Shown here: one piece after another, positions 27,539 to 38,321 of the stretch
Layout: each line of letters begins with the position of its first letter
Position numbering within the stretch: the first letter of the stretch is position 1
Assembly (NCBI GenBank): GCA_047975295.1
Contig: JBKEDH010000068.1
Span: 1-64,000 of the forward strand
DNA length: 64,000 nucleotides
From: JBKEDH01 sp047975295
Lineage (GTDB): Bacteria; Bacteroidota; Bacteroidia; Flavobacteriales; Flavobacteriaceae
Direction: 5' to 3'
The notes under the pieces: generated by a model
Seen by the model: the letters and a program-made list of their open reading frames with translations, nothing else
Databases searched by the model: none
Told to the model about the DNA's origin: nothing
Made by a program: the position numbers and the translations under genes

Positions 27539-28258
27539 TTATAATTTGGTACATACTACTTGGTTATCGAATTGTAAATTTACTTTACTGTACTGGTTCA
27601 ATGATTTCTCTTTTAAAGCTTTTTTATAAAATGCTTTTAGATTGTTTATTTTTTTATCCAAAAGCTTTACATCTCCCAACTGAACCAAAAACTTACATTG
27701 TCTTAGCTTTAAACCAATGCCATTATCTTTACTTTGGTTAATTTCTATAACATGTTTATTTAAAAAGGTATCGGCTTTTATTTTTTTGGCCACTTGATAC
27801 ACGTTTTTTAAATTGTTTTTTTCTACATAACCGGTTACCAATGGTACCCGTGCCGAAAAATTAGATGATAATGGCATATACTTTCCATCCTCATCTATAT
27901 AATAAAATGCGTTGGTGTTCACTCTCGCTATAGGCGTTTTTTGCTCTACTTTAGCTGTAAGCTCTCCATTTACAGCAAGATACACCTCAGCGGTTTTTAT
28001 CATGGGGTTCGATTTCAGAGCCTGCTCTAAATCATTCAAATCTAAAGCTTCTTTAGTTACATTTTGGGCATTACCAAAATTTTGTATTAACAATTTACTA
28101 ACAGTCTCGGTACTTACAAACAGGTTTTCGCCACCCATAAATTCCACCTTTGGTTTTGAAACGATTCTTGCTGCATTTCGCTTGGATGCAAACGCAAATA
28201 AAAACACCGCCACAAGCATTAAAGCAAAACATTTTATGTGGTTCCAATTAATTCGCAA
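27539..28258 (-). CDS. ftsQ: Cell division protein FtsQ
   Basis: Bitopic inner-membrane divisome protein of 239 residues. One N-terminal membrane helix (FALMLVAVFLFAFAS) is followed by a POTRA-like segment and a beta domain (about 60-230). Sequence similarity to other FtsQ proteins is weak, as usual for the family, and the call rests on position between murC and ftsA plus topology. The start appears to be TTG at 28256-28258, giving (M)[10 protein letters not shown]. The conserved INWN-like start of flavobacterial FtsQ supports it, and no in-frame ATG occurs before residue 14. It overlaps the end of murC by 11 bp, so translation is probably coupled. Confidence 0.9.
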   Translation of the reverse strand: MRINWNHIKCFALMLVAVFLFAFASKRNAARIVSKPKVEFMGGENLFVSTETVSKLLIQNFGNAQNVTKEALDLNDLEQALKSNPMIKTAEVYLAVNGELTAKVEQKTPIARVNTNAFYYIDEDGKYMPLSSNFSARVPLVTGYVEKNNLKNVYQVAKKIKADTFLNKHVIEINQSKDNGIGLKLRQCKFLVQLGDVKLLDKKINNLKAFYKKALKEKSLNQYSKVNLQFDNQVVCTKL

Positions 28259-29597
28259 CGGTCAATGCTTTTTTTATATGTTTAACTTCTTCTCCTATAT
28301 CGCCAGCCCCCAAAGTCAATATCACTTCGGGATTGCTGTTTTTTATTTTTGTAACTAAATCGGCCTTATCCACCAATTGTTTATTTGGATTTTCCACTTT
28401 TCCCAACAGCCAATGCGAAGTAACACCATCAATAGGCAATTCACGTGCCGGATAAATATCCAACAACATAATATCGTCGAACTGAGATAAACTCTTGGCA
28501 AAACCATCAACAAAATCACGGGTACGACTATACAAATGCGGTTGAAAAACAACTAATACTTTTTTTTCGGGATACATTTCTCTTACGGCTTGGTACACAG
28601 CGTTAATTTCTTCGGGATGATGAGCATAATCATCGATAAAAACCAGATTATCGGTTCTAATTTGATAGGTAAACCGACGCCTAACCCCTTTATATCCGGG
28701 CAATGCTTTTATTAATTTTTCTGCCGGACAACCATATTCTAACGCCATAGCTAAAGCTGCCAAAGCATTTAACAAATTATGCCTTCCTGGCAAACTAAAA
28801 TATAGTCCTGTTAGTAATTGCTTAGGTGTTTTAACATCGAATACGTAAACCCCTTTTTCTATTTTTATATTCTGAATTGTGTAATCGGATGTATCCTCAA
28901 TACCAAATGTTACACCCTTTAAAGGCAGACCGTTTTTAACAAACAGTTTTCCGTTAGGCTTTATACGGTTGGAAAAATCATGAAAGGACTTTATCAATTC
29001 CGAAGCATCGCCATAAATATCCAAATGGTCGGCATCCATAGAAGTGATACAGGCCAAATTGGGAGACAACGTTAAGAATGAACGGTCAAACTCATCGGCT
29101 TCGACTACCGAAACCGTTGTACCTTTAATAATTAAATTCGAGTTGTAATTTTCGCTCAAGCCACCCAAAAATGCAGTAACAGGCTCGCCACATTCGTGCA
29201 TTAAATAGCCCAAAATACTTGTTGTTGTGGTTTTTCCGTGTGTTCCCGCCACTGCCAAACAAAATGTGTTTTCGGTAATTAAACCCAAAACCTGCGAGCG
29301 TTTTAAAACCGTAAAACCGTTTTGTTCAAAATAATCCAGTTCGGTGTGTGCTTTTATGGCAGGTGTATAAACCACTAAAGTCGTTTTTTTGTTTAAAAAC
29401 CGCTTTGGAACAGCGTCCATATTATCTTCAAAATGGATAGCAATACCCAAATCCAACAAAGCATCGGTTATTTCGGTCGATGTTTTATCGTAACCTGCCA
29501 CAGCTTTGTTATTAGCTACAAAGTACCGTGCCAAAGCACTCATACCAATACCTCCAACACCAATAAAATAAACGCTATGTACGGTATTCAAATTCAT
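28248..29597 (-). CDS. murC: UDP-N-acetylmuramate--L-alanine ligase
   Basis: Adds L-alanine to UDP-MurNAc, the first amino acid of the peptidoglycan stem. It has 449 residues. The N-terminal nucleotide-sugar binding domain starts [18 protein letters not shown]. The ATP-binding P loop is [14 protein letters not shown] at 117-130. Mur ligase signatures [12 protein letters not shown] near 171, [11 protein letters not shown] near 271 and [12 protein letters not shown] near 322 are all present. Start is the ATG at 29595-29597, overlapping murG by 4 bp; ftsQ overlaps its end. Confidence 0.98.
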   Translation of the reverse strand: MNLNTVHSVYFIGVGGIGMSALARYFVANNKAVAGYDKTSTEITDALLDLGIAIHFEDNMDAVPKRFLNKKTTLVVYTPAIKAHTELDYFEQNGFTVLKRSQVLGLITENTFCLAVAGTHGKTTTTSILGYLMHECGEPVTAFLGGLSENYNSNLIIKGTTVSVVEADEFDRSFLTLSPNLACITSMDADHLDIYGDASELIKSFHDFSNRIKPNGKLFVKNGLPLKGVTFGIEDTSDYTIQNIKIEKGVYVFDVKTPKQLLTGLYFSLPGRHNLLNALAALAMALEYGCPAEKLIKALPGYKGVRRRFTYQIRTDNLVFIDDYAHHPEEINAVYQAVREMYPEKKVLVVFQPHLYSRTRDFVDGFAKSLSQFDDIMLLDIYPARELPIDGVTSHWLLGKVENPNKQLVDKADLVTKIKNSNPEVILTLGAGDIGEEVKHIKKALTVAN

Positions 29598-30703
29598 TTT
29601 TTTAATAGTTTTTCCACTTCATCCACTATTTGCTCTGTTGCATTTACCAATGCCAGTTTTGTTATGTTTTCGCCTAACTCCTTTTGTTTTTGCGGTGATG
29701 TTATCAGGTTTAAAAACTTATTTTCGAAATTGGCATTCAAATCTTCTTCCTTGATTATAATGGCCGCATTTTCGTTTACTATAGCCATAGCATTTTTTGT
29801 TTGATGATCTTCGGCAACATTTGGCGATGGAATAAAAATAACCGGCTTGCCCACAATACAAAGCTCGGAAACCGAACTTGCACCTGCCCTTGAAATAACA
29901 ACATCGGCGGCTGCATAGGCCAAATCCATCCTGTTTAAAAACTCGTGCACCTGTACATCTTTGGTGTTGTTATATATTTTATATTGTTGATAATATAACT
30001 TACCGCATTGCCAAATAACCTGAACATTTTGCGTGTCGAAAAAATCCAGTTCCTTTTCTATAAGTTCGTTAATGCGTTTGGCTCCCAAACTACCTCCCAA
30101 AACCAAAAGCGTTCGTTTACTTTTGTTTAGATTAAAAAATGTTTCTGCCTCTTCGGTTTTAGTATTGATAGCCAACAAATCCTGACGTACCGGATTGCCT
30201 GTTTTTGTTGTTTTATTAACAGGAAAAAACCGTTCCATACCATCGTAGGCCACACATATTTTATCGACTTTGCCCGACAGCCATTTATTGGTAACGCCCG
30301 CATACGAATTTTGCTCTTGTATTAAACAAGGTATGTTTTTCGATGCCGCAACCCTTAACAGAGGCCCGCTGGCAAAACCTCCGGTACCAATAACCACATC
30401 GGGCTTAAAAGATTTTATTATTTTTCTGGAATTCCACAAGCTACTTATCAGTTTAAACGGAAACAATATATTTTTCAAGGTTATTTTTCTTTGAATACCA
30501 GAAATCCAAAGTCCTTTTATTTTATATCCCGCCTGTGGCACTTTTTCCATCTCCATTCTATCCTTGGCTCCCACAAACAAAAAATCGGTATCGGGGTAGC
30601 GTCTTTTCAGTTCGTTTGCAATGGCAATAGCCGGATAAATATGGCCCCCGGTACCTCCTCCAGATAAAATAATCTTATATGTTTTTTTTGCTTCCACCTT
30701 CAA
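29594..30703 (-). CDS. murG: UDP-GlcNAc:lipid I N-acetylglucosaminyltransferase MurG
   Basis: Peripheral membrane glycosyltransferase that makes lipid II. It has 369 residues. The first glycine loop is [20 protein letters not shown] at 14-33. A second loop reads [16 protein letters not shown] near 200. The donor-binding region is [19 protein letters not shown] near 268. No ATG is available near the N-terminus. The frame opens with TTG at 30701-30703 ([13 protein letters not shown]), 4 bp after the ftsW stop, with a GTG two codons later as alternative. It overlaps murC by 4 bp. Confidence 0.97.
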   Translation of the reverse strand: MKVEAKKTYKIILSGGGTGGHIYPAIAIANELKRRYPDTDFLFVGAKDRMEMEKVPQAGYKIKGLWISGIQRKITLKNILFPFKLISSLWNSRKIIKSFKPDVVIGTGGFASGPLLRVAASKNIPCLIQEQNSYAGVTNKWLSGKVDKICVAYDGMERFFPVNKTTKTGNPVRQDLLAINTKTEEAETFFNLNKSKRTLLVLGGSLGAKRINELIEKELDFFDTQNVQVIWQCGKLYYQQYKIYNNTKDVQVHEFLNRMDLAYAAADVVISRAGASSVSELCIVGKPVIFIPSPNVAEDHQTKNAMAIVNENAAIIIKEEDLNANFENKFLNLITSPQKQKELGENITKLALVNATEQIVDEVEKLLKK

Positions 30704-30707
30704 TATA

Positions 30708-31907
30708 CTATATGGTTTCCGATAGAATTTCCAACGGATTATCTTCTTCGTCCAAGCTTTCTTTTTTCTTTATTTCTTCACGTTTTGCACTTACACTTAA
30801 AATAATACCAACGGCCAGGCAGGCCATCCAAATCGATGTTCCGCCGCTACTAATAAATGGCAACGTTTGCCCTGTAACCGGAAAAAGTTCTACGGCCACC
30901 CCCATATTTATCAAGGCTTGGAACACAATAGGCAGCCCCACCCCAAGCACCAACATCCTACCAAACATATCATCGGATTTTTGTGCTACGATTATAATGC
31001 GGAACAAAAGCCATAAATACATAATTAAGATAAAAACACCTCCCAGCAGCCCATACTCTTCGATAATAATGGCAAAGATGAAATCGGACGACGACTGTGG
31101 CAAAAAATTCTTTTGGATACTTTTGCCCGGACCAACACCATAAATTTGTCCTGTTGCAATGGCTATTTTAGCTTTCTCTATTTGATATCCGGCTTCGGTA
31201 CCTTCGGAATTGACAAAACTTTCCACTCTTTTTATCCAAGTATCCACACGGTTTGACATCACATCGGGAAATGCCTTTGCTACCAGAACAAAAAACACCA
31301 AGCCTGCAATACCTGCACCAAAAATCAAAGCCAAATAGCGCAATGGATAACCACCAATAAACACTAACAATGCTACCATAAAAAACATGATCGCCGCTGT
31401 TGAAAAGTTTGCCGGAAGTATTAAACCCAACACTAAAAATACGGGTATCCATAAAGGCATAATGGTACTTTTAAACGTAAGCTCTTTATCCTTTATTTTA
31501 GACATATAACGGGCTACGTAAACCATTAAAACCACAAAGGCAAATGTTGATGTTTGGAACGTCATACCCACAAAAGGAATCTGTATCCAACGACTGGCAT
31601 TAGCTCCATCGATGACCTTATCCTGCTGTAAGGTAAACACCAATAGCACAATAACCACAGGTACCATAATTAGAGACAGCCCCTTAAAATAACGATACGG
31701 AATTTTATGTACGCCATAAATAATAACAAAACCTAAAAGCAAATGCACAAAGTGTTTAATAAAAAAAGTAAAAGTACTCCCTCCATTGGGCTTGTACGCC
31801 AAATTACTAGCAGCACTATATACAGGTAAAAACGAGAGTATTGCCAACAATGCAACAATTGCCCAAATTAACCTATCGCCTTTTATGTTTTTAAATAGTG
31901 CTTGCAT
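30708..31907 (-). CDS. ftsW: SEDS-family peptidoglycan polymerase FtsW
   Basis: Polytopic membrane glycosyltransferase that polymerises lipid II at the septum together with the transpeptidase FtsI. It has 399 residues and about ten hydrophobic helices. The SEDS hallmarks are visible: the extracellular region with [20 protein letters not shown], then [12 protein letters not shown] and [19 protein letters not shown] near the C-terminus. Start is the ATG at 31905-31907. It lies between murD (14 bp) and murG (4 bp). The position in the dcw cluster favours FtsW over the elongation paralogue RodA. Confidence 0.95.
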   Translation of the reverse strand: MQALFKNIKGDRLIWAIVALLAILSFLPVYSAASNLAYKPNGGSTFTFFIKHFVHLLLGFVIIYGVHKIPYRYFKGLSLIMVPVVIVLLVFTLQQDKVIDGANASRWIQIPFVGMTFQTSTFAFVVLMVYVARYMSKIKDKELTFKSTIMPLWIPVFLVLGLILPANFSTAAIMFFMVALLVFIGGYPLRYLALIFGAGIAGLVFFVLVAKAFPDVMSNRVDTWIKRVESFVNSEGTEAGYQIEKAKIAIATGQIYGVGPGKSIQKNFLPQSSSDFIFAIIIEEYGLLGGVFILIMYLWLLFRIIIVAQKSDDMFGRMLVLGVGLPIVFQALINMGVAVELFPVTGQTLPFISSGGTSIWMACLAVGIILSVSAKREEIKKKESLDEEDNPLEILSETI

Positions 31908-31921
31908 ATCACATTTCTTCC

Positions 31922-33253
31922 TTAAAGCTTCCTTACAGCTTCCTTAAATTGGCGTCCCCTATCTTCGTAATTTTCGAACAAATCGAAACTGGCACATGCC
32001 GGAGACAATAAAACAGTATCGCCTGATTCTGCAATTTTATATGCTATTTTTACGGCTTCGCCCATAAATTGTGTTTCTACAATAATATCGACCATACCAC
32101 CAAATGTGTCCAATAATTTTTGGTTATCGACACCAAGACAGATAATGGCTTTTACTTTTTCGTTTACAAAAGGAAACAACTCCTCGTAATTATTGCCTTT
32201 ATCTTCGCCCCCAACAATCCAAACCGTTGGCGCCGTCATACTTTCCAAAGCGTAATATGTAGCATTTACGTTAGTTGCTTTCGAATCGTTTATATAGTGT
32301 ACTTTATTAATTTTAAGTACATGCTCCAAACGATGTTCTACCGCTTGAAAATTCTCCAAACTTTCACGGATAGTCTGTTTTCTAATTTTTAATAAATGAG
32401 CTACGGTAGAAGCTGCCATGGCATTTTTTATATTGTGCTTTCCTTCTAACGTTAAATGTGTTGTTGGCATAATTATTTGGTTGTTATTTATGGTTATTAT
32501 TATATTGTTATCCTTTAAATACGCACCGTTTCCTATTGTTTTTGTTAACGAAAACGGTAGCAATGTAGATTGAACAGGGTGTTTTTCCAGCCAATTGGTT
32601 ATCACTTCATCATCGGCATCATAAATCAAATAATCATCTGAAGTCTGGTTTTTTGTTATTCTGAATTTTGATTCGATATAGTTTTCAAACTTATAATCGT
32701 ACCTATCCAAATGGTCGGGCGTTATGTTGGTTATTACTGCAATATGCGGTTTAAAACTTTCGATATCATCCAACTGAAAACTACTTATTTCCAACACGTA
32801 ATACGGGTAATTGTAGTTTAAAATCTCTTTCGCAAAACTATCACCTATATTTCCGGCCAAACCCACATTTAATTCTTGCTTTAAAATGTGATGGGTCAAG
32901 CTTGCCGTTGTTGTTTTGCCATTGCTGCCTGTAATACCTACCAGTATTGCTTTGGTAAATTGTGCCGCAAATTCAATTTCGGACACCACTTTAATTCCTG
33001 CTACCTTAATTTGCTTTATCATTTCGGTCTTATCGGGTATTCCCGGACTTTTCATCACAACATCTGCGTTTAAGATTTTAGCTACGGTATGCACCCCTTC
33101 TTCCCATTCAATCTCATTATGTATAAGAACCTCTTTATATTTTTCTTTTATTTTTCCTTTATCGGAAACAAAAACCGAAAAGCCTTTATCTTTTCCCAAA
33201 AGCGCAGCTCCCACACCACTTTCTCCTCCGCCCAGAACTACAAGGTTTTTCAT
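31922..33253 (-). CDS. murD: UDP-N-acetylmuramoylalanine--D-glutamate ligase
   Basis: Adds D-glutamate to UDP-MurNAc-L-Ala. It has 443 residues. The N-terminal Rossmann part reads VVLGGGESGVGAALLGKDKG. The ATP loop GITGSNGKTTTASLTHHIL begins at residue 107. Other Mur ligase motifs are VLEISSFQLDDIESFKP near 155, GKHNIKNAMAA near 273 and INDSKATNVNATYYALE near 310. The C-terminal LLSPACASFDLFENYEDRG is diagnostic for MurD. Start is the ATG at 33251-33253, 1 bp after mraY. Confidence 0.98.
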   Translation of the reverse strand: MKNLVVLGGGESGVGAALLGKDKGFSVFVSDKGKIKEKYKEVLIHNEIEWEEGVHTVAKILNADVVMKSPGIPDKTEMIKQIKVAGIKVVSEIEFAAQFTKAILVGITGSNGKTTTASLTHHILKQELNVGLAGNIGDSFAKEILNYNYPYYVLEISSFQLDDIESFKPHIAVITNITPDHLDRYDYKFENYIESKFRITKNQTSDDYLIYDADDEVITNWLEKHPVQSTLLPFSLTKTIGNGAYLKDNNIIITINNNQIIMPTTHLTLEGKHNIKNAMAASTVAHLLKIRKQTIRESLENFQAVEHRLEHVLKINKVHYINDSKATNVNATYYALESMTAPTVWIVGGEDKGNNYEELFPFVNEKVKAIICLGVDNQKLLDTFGGMVDIIVETQFMGEAVKIAYKIAESGDTVLLSPACASFDLFENYEDRGRQFKEAVRKL

Positions 33254-33254
33254 T

Positions 33255-34496
33255 CTATCTAATCTTAAGTGTTACTATGGTTAACACCGCCAATAAAATG
33301 CCTACAATCCAAAATCGGGTAACAATTTTGCTTTCGTGATACCCCAATTTTTGATAGTGATGGTGCAAGGGTGACATTTTTAAAATACGCCTACCCTCTC
33401 CATATTTTCTTTTGGTATATTTAAACCAACCCACCTGTAATACCACCGATAGGTTTTCGACCAAAAAAATACCACACAACAACGGGATTAACCATTCTTT
33501 ACGTACTGCAATGGCTATTACGGCTATTATACCGCCAATGGTTAAACTTCCCGTATCGCCCATAAATACTTGTGCCGGAAAGGCATTGTACCATAAAAAC
33601 CCAATAAGCGCTCCAACAAATGCAGCAATGTAAATGGTAATTTCTTCTACACGTGGGATATACATAATATTTAGATAATTGGAAAAGATAATATTACCCG
33701 ACACCCAAGCAAAAATCCCAAGAGTAAGGACGATAATAGCCGAAGTTCCGGCAGCCAACCCATCTATTCCATCGGTTAAATTAGCTCCATTGGATACTGC
33801 GGTTATTATAAAAATGGCAACAACCACAAATACTACCCAAGCATATTTTTCCCATGACGGATTAATCCAAGTAATTAGATCGGCATAATCAAATTCATTA
33901 TCCTTAACAAAAGGAATAGTGGTTTTTGTCGATTTTTCTTCTACATCGAAAAGCTTGGACTGCTGTATATTGGGGTTTTGAGCTACCAACTCCTGCTGTG
34001 CGCTTATTGGCAATTTTTCCTTTATGGTTACATTGGGACTAAAATAAAGCGCTAAGCCTACAATTACACCTAGACCAACCTGACCCATAATTTTAAAGCG
34101 GCCTTTTAAACCCTCCTTATCCTGTTTGAATTTCTTTATATAATCGTCCAAAAAACCAATGGCACCCATCCAAACCGTTGTAATAAGTAAAAGGATTATA
34201 TAAATATTATTCAATTTTGCCACCAACAACACAGGAACCAAGGTTGCCATAATAATAATAATACCCCCCATAGTTGGTGTACCCGCCTTTTCGTTTTGTC
34301 CTTTTAAACCCAAATCGCGGATAGTTTCGCCTACCTGCTGTTTTTGCAAAAAAAGGATAATGCGTTTACCGTAAACAGTAGAAATCGTTAACGACAGGAT
34401 AATTGCCAAAGCAGCCCTAAATGTTAAGAAACCAAAAAGCGATGCTCCGGGCAATTGAAATTGCTCTTCTAAATAATGAAATAGGTAATACAGCAT
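33255..34496 (-). CDS. mraY: Phospho-N-acetylmuramoyl-pentapeptide transferase
   Basis: Integral membrane enzyme that moves phospho-MurNAc-pentapeptide to undecaprenyl phosphate, giving lipid I. It has 413 residues, about 50 more than E. coli. The extra length is an inserted hydrophilic stretch (about 170-210) between membrane helices, a common feature in this phylum. Key motifs are [11 protein letters not shown] near 71, the acid pair in [11 protein letters not shown] near 117, [16 protein letters not shown] near 240 and the histidine motif [12 protein letters not shown] near 377. Start is the ATG at 34494-34496. Confidence 0.98.
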   Translation of the reverse strand: MLYYLFHYLEEQFQLPGASLFGFLTFRAALAIILSLTISTVYGKRIILFLQKQQVGETIRDLGLKGQNEKAGTPTMGGIIIIMATLVPVLLVAKLNNIYIILLLITTVWMGAIGFLDDYIKKFKQDKEGLKGRFKIMGQVGLGVIVGLALYFSPNVTIKEKLPISAQQELVAQNPNIQQSKLFDVEEKSTKTTIPFVKDNEFDYADLITWINPSWEKYAWVVFVVVAIFIITAVSNGANLTDGIDGLAAGTSAIIVLTLGIFAWVSGNIIFSNYLNIMYIPRVEEITIYIAAFVGALIGFLWYNAFPAQVFMGDTGSLTIGGIIAVIAIAVRKEWLIPLLCGIFLVENLSVVLQVGWFKYTKRKYGEGRRILKMSPLHHHYQKLGYHESKIVTRFWIVGILLAVLTIVTLKIR

Positions 34497-34522
34497 TTTT
34501 TAGTGTTGTTTGGTTATCGGTT

Positions 34523-35986
34523 TTATTTATTTAATTGATTTAAATATTGGTTTACTGTTTTAAAATCGTCGAAATCGAAACGTTTGCCTTTTATTTCCTG
34601 ATAAGTTTCGTGTCCTTTTCCGGCAATAAGAATAATATCGCCAGATTGCGCCATTTTACAAGCTGTTTTTATGGCCTGTTCTCTATCTAAAATAGTCAAG
34701 GTCTTTTTATAATTTTGTGGTTCTACACCTGCCTCTATATCTTTTAATATGGTTTCCGGATTTTCACTCCTTGGATTATCGTTGGTAAAAATGGCCATTG
34801 TACTTAAAGCCGAAGCAATATGCCCCATTTTAGGACGCTTCGCCTTATCCCTGTCTCCCCCACAACCTACAACGGTTATTAATTCTTCGTTTTTGGTACG
34901 GATATCGTTAATAGTTTCCAGTACATTTTTTAGTGCATCGGGCGTATGGGCATAATCGACAATAGCTGTTATTTTATTATTGGAAACCACATACTGAAAC
35001 CTTCCTCTTACACTCTCCAATTCGCTTACAAGCCGCAATACTTCATTTTTTTCTAAGCCCAATAATTCGGCTGTCGCATAAATAGCCAATACATTATAAG
35101 CATTAAAGCGCCCCACAAGACGCGTCCAAACTTCGGCATTATTTATCTTCAGCAACAATCCTCCAAATTGGTTTTCTAGTATTTGCGCATTATAATCGGC
35201 ATAGTTTTTCAACGCATAGGTTAATTTTTTAGCCCTTGTATTCTGCAACATATACAAACCATTTTTATCGTCGATGTTCACCAAAGCAAATGCCTTGGCA
35301 GACAACTTATCAAAAAAGGATTTTTTCACATCCCTGTATTCTGCAAAAGAGCTATGATAATCCAAATGATCGTGCGAAAGATTAGTAAACACACCACCCT
35401 CAAAACACAGTCCTGTTGTTCTATGCTGATGGATACCATGCGAGCTTACTTCCATAAAACAGAACTCTACACCGGCATCGTTCATCGCTTTTAAGTACTT
35501 GTTTATGGTTAACGGATCGGGCGTAGTATGCGTTGCCTTGTAAACCTTATCATCAACCAATATTTTTACAGTGGAAATCAACCCCACTTTATAGCCCGCT
35601 TTTTTAAACAATTGATATAACAAACTGGTTACCGTGGTTTTACCATTAGTTCCGGTAACCCCTATAAGCTTTAGATTTTCGGAAGGCACACTATAAAAAT
35701 TCGATGCCATTACTGCCAAGGCTTCATGGGAATTACCTACCTGAACATAGGTTACTTCCTTTTTCAAATTATTAGGTAAAACCTCACAAACAACAGCAAT
35801 CGCACCGTTATTGACAGCTATGTCTATATAATCGTGTCCATTGGAAACCACACCCCGAACAGCAACGAACACATCTTTTTCAACAATGTTTCTGGAATCG
35901 AAATCGATAGTATTTATTTCAACAAACGTATTGCCCACCACCGTATCGATGCCCACCTTGTACAATATGTCTTTTAACATTTTCAT
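34523..35986 (-). CDS. murE: UDP-MurNAc-tripeptide synthetase (meso-DAP adding)
   Basis: Adds the third residue of the stem peptide. It has 487 residues. The ATP loop is GTNGKTTVTSLLYQLF starting at residue 112, followed by EVSSHGIHQHRTTGLCFEGG and the late Mur motif AIVDYAHTPDALKNVLE near 340. The motif DNPR in FTNDNPRSENPETIL near 405 is the one associated with meso-diaminopimelate selection rather than lysine. Start is the ATG at 35984-35986 (MKMLKD); the ATG two codons later is equally possible. It overlaps the ftsI stop region by 4 bp. Confidence 0.97.
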   Translation of the reverse strand: MKMLKDILYKVGIDTVVGNTFVEINTIDFDSRNIVEKDVFVAVRGVVSNGHDYIDIAVNNGAIAVVCEVLPNNLKKEVTYVQVGNSHEALAVMASNFYSVPSENLKLIGVTGTNGKTTVTSLLYQLFKKAGYKVGLISTVKILVDDKVYKATHTTPDPLTINKYLKAMNDAGVEFCFMEVSSHGIHQHRTTGLCFEGGVFTNLSHDHLDYHSSFAEYRDVKKSFFDKLSAKAFALVNIDDKNGLYMLQNTRAKKLTYALKNYADYNAQILENQFGGLLLKINNAEVWTRLVGRFNAYNVLAIYATAELLGLEKNEVLRLVSELESVRGRFQYVVSNNKITAIVDYAHTPDALKNVLETINDIRTKNEELITVVGCGGDRDKAKRPKMGHIASALSTMAIFTNDNPRSENPETILKDIEAGVEPQNYKKTLTILDREQAIKTACKMAQSGDIILIAGKGHETYQEIKGKRFDFDDFKTVNQYLNQLNK

Positions 35987-37989
35987 GATGCTGTTAAAAC
36001 TATGGTTTGGTTATTTTTAAGTTTACTGTTTTTATCTATCGATTGTGCTTTTACAATACCTTCGCCTTGCAGTTTTACTTTTAGTTTCACTTGCATATTT
36101 TCTAAAAGCGACAAGGCATCCATTGCCGGTAAACCGACAAGATCGGGCATTATGGTTTTATAAGTCTGCGCCGTTTTGTAATACCTATCAAATTCATTTT
36201 CTACCGACGTTTGTTTTACCTCCAGCGAATTAACTTCGTCTATAATAGGAGTATCGGTAAATACTTTTTGGGCAATCCGTTTAAATACCGGACCCGACAC
36301 ATCGGCACCGTAAAAGCCTTTTTTAACACTTGGTTTATGGATAACCACAATACAGGAATACTTAGGGTTATCGGCAGGAAAATATCCGGCAAACGACGAA
36401 ACGTAACGCCGATTTTCTTTCCAATCTTTCATCCAGTATTCGGTTTGCGCTGTTCCTGTTTTACCGGCCATAGAAAAATAAGACGAATACAACGATTTGC
36501 CTGTTCCGCGTTCTACCACATGCTTTAAAATGGCACGAATTTCCTTTAATGTTTTATCCGAACATATTTTTTTGCCTTTTATATCGGTTTTAAGAGGTTC
36601 GACAACACGATCCAATTCTTTTACTTCCCGAATAAATCTAGGTTTTACCAACATACCGTTATTTGCAATGGCATTGTAAAAGGTAAGTACCTGTAAAGGT
36701 GTCATTCTTAAATTATAACCATAAGCCATTGAAGGCAATGCATTTTTACTCCAAATTTTATCACCGGGTCTTGGTATTACCGGTTTACCTTCCCCTATAA
36801 TGGGCAAATCTAAAGTTTGGGTCAAACCCCAATCATCCATATGCTTTACAAACTTTTCGGGATTTTTGGAATAACCTTTTTCTACAATTGTAGCTAAACC
36901 TATATTGGATGATACCTCCAAAGCCCTTGCTACCGATATTTTCCCGTAACCACGGGTATCGTAAATAGCCCTACCATAAAAACGCTTATACCCTACACCC
37001 GTATCAAGAACCGTAGCGGTATCGACAATTTTATCTTCCAAAGCTGCCATTAAAGCCATGACTTTAAAGGTAGAACCCGGTTCGTGCGATTCGCCCAAAG
37101 CATAATTTAAACGTTCGTAGTACAGACCGTTTTTATTTCTCCCTAAATTAGATATTGCCCTAATTTCACCTGTTTTAGCTTCCATAACCACAACACAACC
37201 ATGCTCGGCCTCGTAATATTCCAATTGATCCAAAAGTGCATGATGCGCAATATCCTGAATATTAACATTGATAGTTGTATAAACATCGTAACCGTCTTTA
37301 GGCTCTATTTCGTAGGCATCACTTAAAGGCTTCCATTGCCCTTTTCCTATTTTTTGTTTTTTGCGCCTACCATCGACCCCACGTAAATATTCGATCCCAT
37401 AAGCACCGTCTATTCCCGGCCTAGTTACATTTCCATTGTCATCAATACGCTCATAACCAATGGTTCTTTGCGCAATAGTTCCCATGGGATACACTCGTTT
37501 TACAGTATCTTCCACTATTAACCCACCTTTATAAGTACCTAACTTTAATAGTGGAAAATTGCGCATACGCATATAATCGGAATAACCAAGATTCCTTCCC
37601 AACAAATAATACCTGTTCTTATTGGCCCGTGCTTTACGTATTTCCTTTTGATAGTAAGCAGAAGACTTACCCAAGAACTTAGACAACGAATCGCACAAGG
37701 ACTTTAGATTTTCTTCAAACACTTTATTGGTAGGTGTTAAGGCATCGATACGTACATCGTATTTTGGTACCGACGTTGCCAGCAGATTACCATTTACAGA
37801 ATACACATTACCTCTGTTTGCCGAAATAACTACATCTTTTACTTCCCTTTCGGCAGCCATAAAACGATATTTATCGCCCTGTACAAACTGTATTTTCCCC
37901 AGTTTGAATACAACGGCCAAACCAAAAACAAACAAGCAAATGGCCACAGCGTACATTCTATTTAATATGGTCTTATCTTTTACTGCCAA
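35983..37989 (-). CDS. ftsI: Peptidoglycan D,D-transpeptidase FtsI (PBP3-like) with PASTA domain
   Basis: Class B penicillin-binding protein for septal cross-linking; 668 residues. One N-terminal membrane helix (VAICLFVFGLAVVFKLG), a dimerisation region, then the transpeptidase with all three motifs: Ser-x-x-Lys in EPGSTFKVM near 305, SSN in VSSNIGLA near 360 and KTG in AGKTGTAQTEYW near 509. A C-terminal PASTA-like domain (TIMPDLVGLPAMDALSLLEN, from about 610) is present, as is usual in Bacteroidota but absent from E. coli FtsI. The start appears to be TTG at 37987-37989 (LAVKDKTILNRMYAV). An ATG 11 codons later would also keep the helix. It lies 3 bp after the ftsL-like gene. Confidence 0.97.
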   Translation of the reverse strand: MAVKDKTILNRMYAVAICLFVFGLAVVFKLGKIQFVQGDKYRFMAAEREVKDVVISANRGNVYSVNGNLLATSVPKYDVRIDALTPTNKVFEENLKSLCDSLSKFLGKSSAYYQKEIRKARANKNRYYLLGRNLGYSDYMRMRNFPLLKLGTYKGGLIVEDTVKRVYPMGTIAQRTIGYERIDDNGNVTRPGIDGAYGIEYLRGVDGRRKKQKIGKGQWKPLSDAYEIEPKDGYDVYTTINVNIQDIAHHALLDQLEYYEAEHGCVVVMEAKTGEIRAISNLGRNKNGLYYERLNYALGESHEPGSTFKVMALMAALEDKIVDTATVLDTGVGYKRFYGRAIYDTRGYGKISVARALEVSSNIGLATIVEKGYSKNPEKFVKHMDDWGLTQTLDLPIIGEGKPVIPRPGDKIWSKNALPSMAYGYNLRMTPLQVLTFYNAIANNGMLVKPRFIREVKELDRVVEPLKTDIKGKKICSDKTLKEIRAILKHVVERGTGKSLYSSYFSMAGKTGTAQTEYWMKDWKENRRYVSSFAGYFPADNPKYSCIVVIHKPSVKKGFYGADVSGPVFKRIAQKVFTDTPIIDEVNSLEVKQTSVENEFDRYYKTAQTYKTIMPDLVGLPAMDALSLLENMQVKLKVKLQGEGIVKAQSIDKNSKLKNNQTIVLTAS

Positions 37990-37992
37990 AGC

Positions 37993-38316
37993 CTATTCTT
38001 TATTTTGGATTTTTACTCTTATTTTTTTTGGTGGAATTACTGATGATTGCAACCCCTTAACTTTCATTTTAGCCAATACGGTCGATTCCATTTTAAGTTT
38101 CATTAACCGCGAACGCCCATCAATAAAAGCCGAACGCATTTCGTTGACTTCATTTTTTAGGCGCGCCACCTCATACACCTTTTTATCGACACTATGCGAG
38201 CTCGCAATCATAATAATAGCCAAAACCGAAATAAAAATGATAATACGCCAATTTTTAAACGAATCATCGCTTACCAAAAACGTACCCCGCAACACCTTAT
38301 AAAACCCTTCTTTCAT
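37993..38316 (-). CDS. ftsL: FtsL-like cell division membrane protein
   Basis: A 107-residue bitopic membrane protein in the invariant position between rsmH and ftsI. It has a cytoplasmic N-terminus, one membrane helix (WRIIIFISVLAIIMIASSHS, residues 23-42) and a short coiled coil with heptad-like leucines (VARLKNEVNEMRSAFIDG then RSRLMKLKMESTVL). FtsL proteins are poorly conserved in sequence, so the name rests on size, topology and context. It would form a complex with FtsQ and FtsB-like proteins. Start is the ATG at 38314-38316, 5 bp after rsmH. Confidence 0.88.
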   Translation of the reverse strand: MKEGFYKVLRGTFLVSDDSFKNWRIIIFISVLAIIMIASSHSVDKKVYEVARLKNEVNEMRSAFIDGRSRLMKLKMESTVLAKMKVKGLQSSVIPPKKIRVKIQNKE

Positions 38317-38321
38317 TAATC